The notes under the pieces: model-generated
The model's database searches: none
Told to the model about the DNA's origin: nothing
What the model saw: the letters and a program-made list of their open reading frames with translations, nothing else
Assembly (NCBI GenBank): GCA_020631815.1
Contig: JACKGW010000010.1
Location: 62,001-126,000, forward strand
Direction of reading: 5' to 3'
Source: Planctomycetota bacterium
Lineage (GTDB): Bacteria > Planctomycetota > PLA2 > JAEUHO01
Length of the DNA stretch: 64,000 nt
Position numbers and translations under genes: made by a program
Part shown: in pieces, positions 26,125 to 34,836 of the stretch
How the letters are laid out: each line of letters begins with the position of its first letter
Position numbering within the stretch: the first letter of the stretch is position 1

Positions 26125-27329
26125 TGCCCGGTGTGCCTGACTGCCACCGTTCCACCTACGGGTCCCGTGCCCCGCGTCGTGCGAGGGCACGGGGAACCCG
26201 CTTCGTGGCCTGGGCTCTCGCCCTGGGTCTCTTGGCACCCGTCGGCCGCGGGGGCGCGGCATGGACCTCGGGGGCCGAGGCGCGCGAGGGCTCGCCTCGC
26301 GCCATCAGCCGCGAGCCGCTGGAGTCTCGCCTGCGTCGTCGCCGCGCCATCGAGCGCGGGTGCGCCTTCATTGCGCGCAACCAGGAGGACCTGGGTGGCA
26401 CGTTCGGCGACGTCAACGGCGTCGTCGCCATCACCTCGCTCTGCGTCCTGGCCCTGATGGCCAACGGATCGAGCGACCACCGCGGCCCCTACCGCGAGCA
26501 GGTGCGCAAGGGCATCGACTTCCTGCTGGCGCGCTCCGAGGCCCCGAAGAGCGATCGCGACCCGCCCGGCTACATCGTGGACGGCCAGGACCAGACGTCG
26601 CGCATGCACGGCCATGGGTTCGCCACCCTTGCCTTGGCCTGCGCGCTCGGCACGTCGGAGCGCGATCGCAGCGCGCGCATTCGCAAGGCGCTGGAAGGCG
26701 CCATCGACTGCATCGTCAAGGCCCAGGCCACGACAGGTGGTTTCGGTTACGAGCCGCGCCCCGACAACGACCACGAAGGCTCCGTGACGGTCTGCGTGGC
26801 CCAAGGACTTCGCGCCGCCCGCGACACGGGCCTGCACGTGGACTCGCGCGTCATCCGTGCGGGCCTGCGCTACCTGGAGAAGAGCCAGAACGACGAGGGA
26901 GGCTTCAACTACAGCCTCACCCGCCAGAACTCCACGTACGCGCTCACGGCCGCCGCCCTCTCCTCGTTCTTCCTCTACGGTCGGTACGAGGACGGAGCCG
27001 ACACGCGGATCAGCCGTGGGCTGAAGTACCTGCGCGAGGCCATCGACAAGGGGCAGGGCGCCGACCAGCCCTGGTACTACTACGGCCACTTCTACGCCGC
27101 CTGGGCTCTGTACCAGTGGGACGGCGGGACGTGGGAGGTCCGGCGCGGCAACGAGTGGGCTACGTGGCAGGACGAGATCTACCCCCACATGATGGCGCGC
27201 CAGCTCGAAGGCGACGGCAGCTTCGAGCCCGAGGCCGGGCGGCACGACTACGGCCCGCTCCTCAGCACCGCGTTCGCCGTGCTCACCCTGAGCATCCCGG
27301 ACGAGGGCTTGCCGATCTTCCAGCGGTAG
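26124..27329 (+). CDS. Secreted prenyltransferase/squalene-oxidase-fold protein (toroid 2)
   Basis: A 401-residue protein with a signal peptide (FVAWALALGLLAPVGRGGAA) and repeated toroid helices: RGCAFIARNQEDLGGTFGD, GIDFLLARSEAP, IDCIVKAQATTGGFGYEP, GLRYLEKSQNDEGGFNYSL. PDNDHEGSVTVCVAQGLRAA aligns with PDSDMSVTVCQVVALRAA of the protein at 15698-16960, and both end in a DEGLPIFQR/LDHLPIHQR type tail, so they are paralogues. No DxDD catalytic motif. The start codon overlaps the upstream stop (TGATG). Likely a secreted structural or binding protein; substrate unknown. Confidence 0.82.
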   Translation: MPGVPDCHRSTYGSRAPRRARARGTRFVAWALALGLLAPVGRGGAAWTSGAEAREGSPRAISREPLESRLRRRRAIERGCAFIARNQEDLGGTFGDVNGVVAITSLCVLALMANGSSDHRGPYREQVRKGIDFLLARSEAPKSDRDPPGYIVDGQDQTSRMHGHGFATLALACALGTSERDRSARIRKALEGAIDCIVKAQATTGGFGYEPRPDNDHEGSVTVCVAQGLRAARDTGLHVDSRVIRAGLRYLEKSQNDEGGFNYSLTRQNSTYALTAAALSSFFLYGRYEDGADTRISRGLKYLREAIDKGQGADQPWYYYGHFYAAWALYQWDGGTWEVRRGNEWATWQDEIYPHMMARQLEGDGSFEPEAGRHDYGPLLSTAFAVLTLSIPDEGLPIFQR

Positions 27330-27376
27330 GCGTGCTGCCACGCCACCTGCCTGCTGCGGTGACCCAGGCGCCACCG

Positions 27377-27382
27377 TAGAAT
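27377..27382 (+). promoter_or_regulatory. Candidate -10 box (TAGAAT) giving a leaderless DUF4129 transcript
   Basis: TAGAAT ends seven bases before the GTG at 27390. A normal start distance puts the first transcribed base at the GTG itself, and no Shine-Dalgarno sequence precedes it. This would be the promoter of module 2. Confidence 0.45.
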
Positions 27383-27389
27383 CCGGCCC

Positions 27390-28157
27390 GTGGGACTGCC
27401 GTGGATCGCCCCCATCGTGGTCTCGTTGTGGTTCGGGGGCACCGACCCCGCCACGGCCCGTGCCGTCGCGCAGCGGGTCTTGGATGACGGCCGGTACCAG
27501 GTCGCACTGGACGACGAGCGCCGCTGGCGGCGCGCGGGCCCCTCGAGCTCCGGTGGCGTCAGCGTCGACCGACGCACCTTCCGTGGCCGTCCCGGAGGCG
27601 ACAACGCGCCCGCAGCCGACATCCTGCCCGGCGACGACAGCCGGTCCTCCGACCGCTCCACGATCCGCTCCGGTGGCGGCGGCTCCTCGTCAGGAACCAC
27701 GTTCCTGACGGTGGTGGCGGTCTTGGGCGCCCTGCTCGTCGTGGGCGTCGTGCTGGCGTCCTTGCTGCAGCGACGGCGCCTGGGTCCGCTACCTCGCGCG
27801 GCCGACGTGGCGGCGGCCCCGCCGCCCGAGCCGGACTTGGCGCGTCCGCTGGACGAGGCCGAGCAGCTGGCAAGCGAAGGCAAGTACGACCAAGCGGTCC
27901 ACGTGCTCCTGCTGCGCAGCTTGCGCGTCCTGGCCGAGTCGCAGGGGCTTCCGGTCTCGCTCACGAGCCGCGAGATCGTCCGCGACGTGACCATGCCGGA
28001 CGACGCCCGCGAGGCGCTCGCCGAGCTGGTCGGGGAAGTGGAGACGAGCCTGTTCGGCGGCCGAGCGGTCGATGCCCCATCCTGGGCGCGCTGCCGTGAA
28101 CGCTACGCCTCCTTCGTCGCGATCCTCCGAGGAGCGAACGCGGGGAGCCGCGCGTGA
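27390..28157 (+). CDS. DUF4129 domain membrane protein
   Basis: A 255-residue protein. A short N-terminal segment (WIAPIVVSLWFGG) may be a signal or first helix. A Gly/Ser-rich external stretch follows, then one membrane helix (FLTVVAVLGALLVVGVVLASLL, about 105-126) and a cytoplasmic DUF4129 domain: DEAEQLASEGKYDQAVHVLL, LTSREIVRDV, and the closing ETSLFGGRAVDAPSWARC. The DUF4129-DUF4350-MoxR-DUF58 order is a recurring bacterial membrane cluster of unknown function. GTG 27390 appears leaderless; the stop overlaps the next GTG. Confidence 0.85.
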   Translation: MGLPWIAPIVVSLWFGGTDPATARAVAQRVLDDGRYQVALDDERRWRRAGPSSSGGVSVDRRTFRGRPGGDNAPAADILPGDDSRSSDRSTIRSGGGGSSSGTTFLTVVAVLGALLVVGVVLASLLQRRRLGPLPRAADVAAAPPPEPDLARPLDEAEQLASEGKYDQAVHVLLLRSLRVLAESQGLPVSLTSREIVRDVTMPDDAREALAELVGEVETSLFGGRAVDAPSWARCRERYASFVAILRGANAGSRA

Positions 28158-29372
28158 CGGATCGCACGCGGCTGCCCTTTTCCCGGCGCACGTCCATCGT
28201 CGTGTTGGCCGTGGCGATTCCCTCGTTCGTCCTGTTCCTCGTCGCCCTCGTGATGGGGCCCGAGTGGGCGCCGGTGGAGTCGACCGGCTCGACGTCGTGG
28301 TCCTCGTCCGCCGTGGGCCACCACGCGTTCTACGAAGTGCTGCGCGAGCTGGGGCTGCCCGTGCAGCGCTCGCGCTTCGAGAGCGCCAAGCGCGCCGGCG
28401 AGGAGGGCGTGCTCCTGTTGCTCGACCCCTGGCCCGAGTGGGAGCGCGGCGTGCTCGACCGCGAACAGCTCGGGGCGTCGATCGAGAAGGCGCGCACCAT
28501 CGTGGTGGCCCTGCCGAAGTGGCAGGGGGTGCCACGCATCCCGGACGATGGCTGGGTGGCGCGCCTGGACCTACGTCCCGTGCGCAACGCCCTGGACGTG
28601 CTCTCCACGCTGGGCGTCGGCGATGTCGAGGTCAATCGCCTCGACCATGCGCTGCCCGAGACCGGATGGTCGACCCAGGGCATCTCCCCCCCACCGGTCC
28701 TGGAGGACTCCCCCCAGCTCATCCGCGGCCCCACGGTGGACCCGTGGGTGTCCTGCAGCGAGGGAACACTGGTCGGTGAGGTGCGGTCGGGCACCAACCG
28801 TATCGTCGTCATCGCGGACCCCGACGTGCTGACGCCGCGCGGCCTGGCCAAGGGGGGGAACGCGGCGCTTGTCGTACGCACGATCGAACACGTTCGCGGC
28901 GATGGGCCCGTCATCCTCGACGAGGTGCTGCACGGCTTCGCCCTCGAGCCCAACATCTGGCGCGCGTTGTTCCGCATGCCGCTGCTCACGCTGACGCTGC
29001 ATGGCTTGTTGCTCGGGGCCGTGTTGCTGCTCGCCAGCTGGGTGCGCCGCCGGCCGCCGCTCCCGCCTCCCGAGCCGCCCGCGCGCGGCGCTACGGCGTT
29101 GCTCGAACAGGCCACGGGGCTCCTGGCGCGACACGGCGACGCGTGGGGAGCGGCGGACCAGTACGCCCATGCCGCTTGGCTCGACGTGCTGAAGGGCCTG
29201 CGCGTCCCGAAGGACTTCGACCGCGCCGCCGCCGCTCGCTGGGTCGAGACCCGTGAAGAGCGGCACGCCGTGCCGGACCGCTTTGCCACGATCGACCAAG
29301 ACCGTCGCGCGCGTCGCGGGAGCGCCATCGCACTGGCGCGACGCATCCACCTCTGGAAGGAGACCCTGCTCG

Positions 29373-29386
<14 letters not shown>
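28154..29386 (+). CDS. DUF4350 domain membrane protein
   Basis: A 410-residue protein: N-terminal helix (IVVLAVAIPSFVLFLVALVMG), then the DUF4350 region opening with STSWSSSAVGHHAFYEVLRELG, typical of this family, with a GATase-like Rossmann pattern (TIVVALPKWQG; RIVVIADPDVLTPRGLAKGGNA). A second helix (LTLTLHGLLLGAVLLLASWV, about 276-295) leads to a cytoplasmic helical tail (LLEQATGLLARHGDAWGAAD). GTG start overlaps the DUF4129 stop, and its end overlaps the MoxR start by 14 nt. Function unknown; conserved linkage suggests a complex with its neighbours. Confidence 0.85.
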
Positions 29387-30328
<942 letters not shown>

Positions 30329-30329
<1 letters not shown>

Positions 30330-31642
30330 TGCGACCGACGCGCCTCGCGTGGCTGCTGCTCCTGATCGGTGCGGCGCTGGCAGCGCTCCCCGCGTGGGTG
30401 GCGCCCAGCTTCGCGGCCGCGTGGCTGGGCTACGTGATGGGCGTGCTGGCCCTGGGCGCGCTGGACGGGGCGCTCGCGACGCGCCTGGGCGCCCTCGCCC
30501 CTCGCATCGTCTTGGCCCCCGCGTTGCCCGTGGGCGTGCCTGCGGTGCTGGCGGTGGACGTGGGCGCCCCCGACACCCGGTCCGCGTTGGCCGTCGAGGC
30601 CGAGGTCGAGGGCGATCCCGACCTGGGCCTGGGCCCCCCCGCCACGTCCACCATCGACGGACGTCAGGGCGGGCGCATCGAAGTGAGCCTCGTGCCCCGG
30701 CGCCGCGGCCGCGCTGCGGTCCACGCCCTCTGGCTGCGCTGGAAGGGACCGTTTGGTCTGCTCGAGCGCGTGGCGCGCCTGCCGGCCGAGGCGGAGACCC
30801 GGGTCGTCCCCGACTTGTCGGCGACGCGCCAAGCGGCGCTGGCCCTGGACGCGACGCGTTACGCCCAAGCCGGGCTCAAGGTGGAGCGCTTCGTCGGGGA
30901 CGGCAGCGAGTTCGACGCCATGCGCGAGTACGTGCCGGGCCTGGATGCGCGCTCGATCAGCTGGCGGGCGACAGCCCGTCACCGGCGCCTCGTGTGCCAT
31001 CAGTTCCGCGCGGAGCGCAACCACCCCGTCGTCATCGCCTTCGACACGGGACGGCTCATGGGCGAGCGCCTCGGCGAGGCGACGCGCCTGGACCACGCCA
31101 TCCATGCCGGCCTGCGGTTGGCGTGGACGGCCCTGCGCACGGGCGACCGCGTGGGGATGTTCGCGTTCGACGCCTTGCCGCGTGCCTGGGTCCCGCCGGA
31201 CCGCGCGCGTGGGACCTTCGCCGCGTTGCGCCTCGCGACGTCGGAGCTGGCGTACGGAACGAGCGAGAGCAACTTCACGCTGGGCCTGCTGGATCTCGTC
31301 CAGCGTCTGCCCCGCCGCACGCTCATCGTCCTCATGACCGACGTGGTCGACTCGATCGGTGCCGAGCTCTTGGTGGAGAACGTGGCCCGCCTCGTACGTC
31401 GACACGTCGTGCTGTTCGTCACGCTGGCCGACCCGCAGCTGCGGCGCGCCGCGGACGCGCCGCCTGATGGCGCGACCGCGCTGGCGCGCGCCGTCGTCGC
31501 CAAGCGCCTGCTCGACGAGCGTGCCGCCGTGCTCGAGCGCATGGCGCGGCTGGGCGTGCTGGTCCTCGACGCGCCGCCCGAGCTTCTCGGGCCGACCCTG
31601 GTGAGCCGTTACCTCGAAGCCAAGCGGCGGGAGCGCGTATGA
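30329..31642 (+). CDS. DUF58 membrane protein (module 2)
   Basis: A 437-residue protein with two N-terminal membrane helices (LAWLLLLIGAALAALPAWVA; AAWLGYVMGVLALGALDGAL), an Ig-like external stretch (VEAEVEGDPDLGLG; GRIEVSLVPRRRGRAAV), and the DUF58 signature DAMREYVPGLDARSISWRAT at about 198-217. The following vWA-like segment reads VIAFDTGRLM, so the MIDAS-type DxSxS is changed to DTGR; metal binding there is doubtful. It overlaps MoxR (TGATG) and the SpoIIM-like gene (ATGA). Partner of the module 2 MoxR by context. Confidence 0.9.
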
Positions 31643-32646
31643 GCTCGTCCGCCCTTCTGCGCAGCACGATCTTCCGTCGCGAGCGGGAAGCCACGTGGGA
31701 GCGCTTGGAGCACTTGGTCGCGCGCGTCGAGCGCCGGGGTCTCGGCTCTCTCGAACCTCGGGAGCTGGCCGAGCTCCCCACGATCTACCGCGCGACGATG
31801 AGCTCGCTCGGGATGGCGCGCGCCATCTCGTTGGACCGCAACCTCCTCGAGCATCTCGACAGCCTGGCGCAGCGCGCGTGGTGCGCGTTCTATGCACCGT
31901 CGCGGTCGTGGCGACAGCGGCTCGGCGAGTGGCTGCTCGTGGGCTTCCCCACCTCCGTTCGCTCGATGGCCCTGCCGCTCCTGGTGGCGACGCTCACGCT
32001 CCTTGCGGGCGTGGGGATCGGACACGGCATCACGGCGGCGGACAACGAGATGTTCTACGCCTTCGTCCCGGAGGCCTACGCCCAGGGGCGCAACACGACC
32101 GCCTCCCGCGAGGACCTGCGGGAGGGGCTGTACGCGGGGGAGCACCACCACGGCTCCCTGGCCCAGTTCGCCTCCATGTTGATCGTCAACAACACGGGCG
32201 TCGGCCTGCTCATCGTGGCGCTTGGGTTCCTCGCCGGCCTCCCCGCGCTGCTGCTCCTGCTCTTCAACGGCCTGTTGCTAGGTGCCATGAGTGCCGTGTT
32301 CTCCGCCCACGGGCTCGGACTCGACTTCTGGGCGTGGGTGCTGCCCCATGGCGTGACGGAGCTGCTGGCCATCTTGCTCTGCGGTGCGGCGAGCATGGCC
32401 ATCGGCGGCTCGCTCGTGGCGCCCGGCACGCTCGGTCGACGCCAGGCCCTGGCCCATGCAGGTCGACGCGCCGCCCCCGTCGTGATGGGCGCCATGGCGA
32501 TGTTCGGGATCGCGGGTCTGATCGAGGGGTTCTTTCGCCAGCTCGTGAGCGACCTGCCGACCCGGCTTGCGCTGGCTGCGCTCACGGCGCTGCTCTGGGC
32601 CGCCTGGCTGGGCCTTGGGGGCCGCATGACCCGGGAGCGGGCATGA
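31639..32646 (+). CDS. SpoIIM-like (DUF95) membrane protein
   Basis: A 335-residue protein with a charged cytoplasmic N-terminus (REREATWERLEHLVARVERR) and about six membrane helices: MALPLLVATLTLLAGVGIG, NNTGVGLLIVALGFLAGLPALLLLLFNGLLLGAM, then VTELLAILLCGAASMAIGG and FGIAGLIEGFF. The N-x-x-GV and LP-HG-xxEL (VLPHGVTELLAI) motifs are those of the stage II sporulation protein M family, which is widespread outside spore formers and often beside RDD and DUF58 genes. Start and end overlap neighbours by ATGA. No sporulation role is implied. Confidence 0.88.
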   Translation: MSSSALLRSTIFRREREATWERLEHLVARVERRGLGSLEPRELAELPTIYRATMSSLGMARAISLDRNLLEHLDSLAQRAWCAFYAPSRSWRQRLGEWLLVGFPTSVRSMALPLLVATLTLLAGVGIGHGITAADNEMFYAFVPEAYAQGRNTTASREDLREGLYAGEHHHGSLAQFASMLIVNNTGVGLLIVALGFLAGLPALLLLLFNGLLLGAMSAVFSAHGLGLDFWAWVLPHGVTELLAILLCGAASMAIGGSLVAPGTLGRRQALAHAGRRAAPVVMGAMAMFGIAGLIEGFFRQLVSDLPTRLALAALTALLWAAWLGLGGRMTRERA

Positions 32647-33548
32647 CGGCGCGCGCAGCAGCCAAGGAGCGCCGGCTGGAGGTCATGCCGCCCGAGGGCG
32701 TGCCGCTGTCCTTCGAGCTGGCCGGCGTGGGCGAGCGCTTCGGGGCGTTCCTGGTCGACCAGATGCTCCTGGGTGCGCTGGCCTTGCCCGCCGTCCTGTG
32801 GATGGGGCTCGCCGGGAACAGCAACGTCGCAGGCTTCGTGACCGCCCTGGCGCTCCTGTGGACCTACGCCCTCCTCATGTTCGGGCCGACCTGGCTCGAG
32901 CTCTCCGGGCGCGGGACGACGCCGGGCAAGCGGCGCATGGGCCTGCGGGTGGTGGACGCCGACGGCCAGACGCTGGAGGCGCGGGCGTTGGTCGCGCGCA
33001 ACCTGGTGCGCCACGTCGAGGTGTTCCTCCCCGTGCAGGCCCTGCTTGCCTCCGAGGCCTTGCTCCCGAGTGCGCCCGGCATCTTGCGGCTCGTCAGCAT
33101 CGCGTGGCTGGCGATGGTCGTGCTGCTGCCGTTCATCGGCAAGGAGCGCACGCGCGCGGGGGACCTGGTCGCAGGGACGCGCGTCGTGCGTCAGCCCGTC
33201 GCGCGGTTGCTCGGCGACGTGGCAGCCCGGTCCCGGCGCTCCACCGCCTCCGAGACGTACACCTTCACGTCCGAGCAGCTGGCCGTGTACGGCACCTACG
33301 AGCTCCAGGTCCTGGAAGACCTGCTGCGCATGGGCGCCGGCGGGCCCGGCCGCCGCGAGGCCATGGCGAGCGTGCGGAGCCGCATCGCCGCCAAGATCGG
33401 CGACGAGCGCCCGTCCAGCGGACGGGGCGACGACGAGGCCTACCTGCACGCCTACTACGCTGCGCTACGCGGCCACCTCGAGGGACGCCTACTGCTCGGC
33501 ATGGGCAAGCGCGACAAGCACAGCCCCGAGCAGCGACGCGAAGACTAG
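32643..33548 (+). CDS. RDD family membrane protein
   Basis: A 301-residue protein with the RDD signature: GVGERFGAFLVDQMLLGALA (conserved Arg and Asp), a second helix (AGFVTALALLWTYALLMFG), GRGTTPGKRRMGLRVVDADG, and a third helix near VSIAWLAMVVLLPFIGK followed by RAGDLVAGTRVV. The C-terminal 110 residues are a hydrophilic helical tail (YELQVLEDLLRMGAGGPGRR). Last gene of the co-directional run; a weak hairpin follows. RDD proteins are proposed transporters or membrane adaptors; no substrate is suggested here. Confidence 0.88.
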   Translation: MTARAAAKERRLEVMPPEGVPLSFELAGVGERFGAFLVDQMLLGALALPAVLWMGLAGNSNVAGFVTALALLWTYALLMFGPTWLELSGRGTTPGKRRMGLRVVDADGQTLEARALVARNLVRHVEVFLPVQALLASEALLPSAPGILRLVSIAWLAMVVLLPFIGKERTRAGDLVAGTRVVRQPVARLLGDVAARSRRSTASETYTFTSEQLAVYGTYELQVLEDLLRMGAGGPGRREAMASVRSRIAAKIGDERPSSGRGDDEAYLHAYYAALRGHLEGRLLLGMGKRDKHSPEQRRED

Positions 33549-33832
33549 TGGTGGGGTTGAAGCCCCCTTTCATCTCCAGGTGCTGCGGGCTGGGCTGGGG
33601 GCGATCAGGCCGCTTCGTCGGCCTCGAGGTACCGATACGAGTCGGCCTCCTCATCGGCCTTCCGCTCCCCATCCAGCCCGCCGATCGGCGTCGGTCGCCC
33701 CAAGCACACGAGACCGGAGTCACGGCCGTGCGGCTTGGCATGTGTCACCGGACTTCTGAAGCGGGACACTGGACCAACGCCCCGAGCGGCGACGCGAGGG
33801 CCAAATCATCGTCCCGAGAGGCGACGCGAGGG
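33525..33832 (+). repeat. Three copies of a 20-bp motif around the end of the RDD gene
   Basis: CCCGAGCAGCGACGCGAAGA at 33525 (inside the RDD gene), CCCGAGCGGCGACGCGAGGG at 33781 and CCCGAGAGGCGACGCGAGGG at 33813. The last two are 32 bp apart and differ at one position. Between the RDD gene and larE (33549-33835) nothing else coding is seen. Confidence 0.6.
33553..33570 (+). terminator. Weak candidate terminator after the RDD gene
   Basis: GGGG (33553-33556) and CCCC (33563-33566) form a short stem with a six-base loop, followed by CTTT. The stem is short and the T-run is poor, so function is doubtful. Confidence 0.25.
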
Positions 33833-33835
33833 CGG

Positions 33836-34696
33836 TCACGCTCCGTCGTGCGCGGGCTCGCGGCGCAGGGGCTCGTCGAGACTCCCGTGCCGCAGCCCCT
33901 CGAGATCGACGGCAACCCAATGGAAGCCCTCGGCACGTAGTCCGTCCACGACGCGCTCGCGAACACCGGGTGCCAACAGGGCGCTCACCTGCTCGAGCGG
34001 CACCTCGATGCGCGCAACCGGATCGTGGAACCTCACGCGCAGGTCGCGAAAGCCCAGGTCGCGCAAGACGCGCTCGGCGCGCTGCACGCGCAGCAAGTCC
34101 GCCCGATCAATCGTGGTCCCGTACGGAAACCGGCTGGCCAGACAGGCATTGGCCGGCTTGTCCCACGAGGCCAGACCGCGATGGCGCGCCACGGCGCGTA
34201 CCCACACCTTGGACAGGCCGGCCTCCGCCAACGGGCTCGCCACATCGCGACGCTCTCCCGCGGCCAGGCCCGGGCGATGCCCCTCGCCGTCGTCGGCATT
34301 GGTGCCGTCGAGAACGTGGGCCAGGCCTCGGCGTTCCGCCAGCTCGCGCATCTCCCCGTAGAGGTGCAGCTTGCAGTGGAAGCAGCGATCCGGACCGTTG
34401 CGGCGGAACGCCTCGATGTCGACCTCGCCACCGGACAGCGGCACGTGTTCGACGCCGAGCGAGGCGGCGAGCGCGCCGGCCTCCGCCAGGTCCTCCGCGG
34501 GCAGGCTCTCCGATCGGCTGGTTGCGGCCAGCAGGTTGTGCGGTCCGAGGACCTCGGCCGCGGCGTGGAGCAGCAAGCTGCTGTCGCTGCCGCCACTGAG
34601 CGCGACGACGGCGCCCCCCGCGTAGGCCTCCAGGGCCTGCAGGAGTCGCTGCTCGGCCTCGATCACGTCACGCGGCGGCGGGCGCAGGCTGCTCAC
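33836..34696 (-). CDS. larE: LarE-type ATP-dependent sacrificial sulfur transferase
   Basis: A 286-residue PP-loop protein. The nucleotide motif is VVALSGGSDSSLLLHAA near residue 30. CFHCKLHLYGEM and the later LASRFPYGTTIDRADL are characteristic of the LarE/ExsB-like family. LarE supplies sulfur to the nickel-pincer cofactor of lactate racemase and related racemases; related family members act in other sulfur transfers, and no larA, larB or larC lies in this window, so the exact substrate is inferred. GTG at 34696 appears leaderless behind a TATGCT box. Confidence 0.85.
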   Translation of the reverse strand: MSSLRPPPRDVIEAEQRLLQALEAYAGGAVVALSGGSDSSLLLHAAAEVLGPHNLLAATSRSESLPAEDLAEAGALAASLGVEHVPLSGGEVDIEAFRRNGPDRCFHCKLHLYGEMRELAERRGLAHVLDGTNADDGEGHRPGLAAGERRDVASPLAEAGLSKVWVRAVARHRGLASWDKPANACLASRFPYGTTIDRADLLRVQRAERVLRDLGFRDLRVRFHDPVARIEVPLEQVSALLAPGVRERVVDGLRAEGFHWVAVDLEGLRHGSLDEPLRREPAHDGA

Positions 34697-34702
34697 GCGA
34701 GG

Positions 34703-34708
34703 AGCATA
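34703..34708 (-). promoter_or_regulatory. Candidate -10 box of larE (TATGCT), leaderless
   Basis: On the minus strand TATGCT is followed by six bases and then the GTG start. No ribosome site is present, which agrees with a leaderless transcript. Confidence 0.4.
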
Positions 34709-34750
34709 GCGGACCCGCGCGGCCGCAGATCGTTCGGGCCGCCGCTGGCC

Positions 34751-34790
34751 AAAAAAGAAGAGGAGGCTGGGAAGCGTGTGCTTCCCAGCC
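34751..34790 (-). terminator. Intrinsic terminator of the glycine-rich lipoprotein gene
   Basis: A perfect 11-bp stem (34765-34775 with 34780-34790) with a four-base loop is followed on the minus strand by CTCCTCTTCTTTTTTGG, a T-rich tract. It lies 47 bases past the stop codon at 34837. A second perfect 8-bp hairpin (34801-34808 with 34813-34820) stands between. It is the clearest terminator in the window. Confidence 0.88.
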
Positions 34791-34836
34791 CCTCGAAGAG
34801 CCGCGGGCGAATGCCCGCGGACACCTGCAGGCTCGA

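Noticed and set aside
31639..32646. Evidence for sporulation
   Set aside because: SpoIIM-like proteins are common in non-spore-forming bacteria next to RDD and DUF58 genes; no other spore gene is present.
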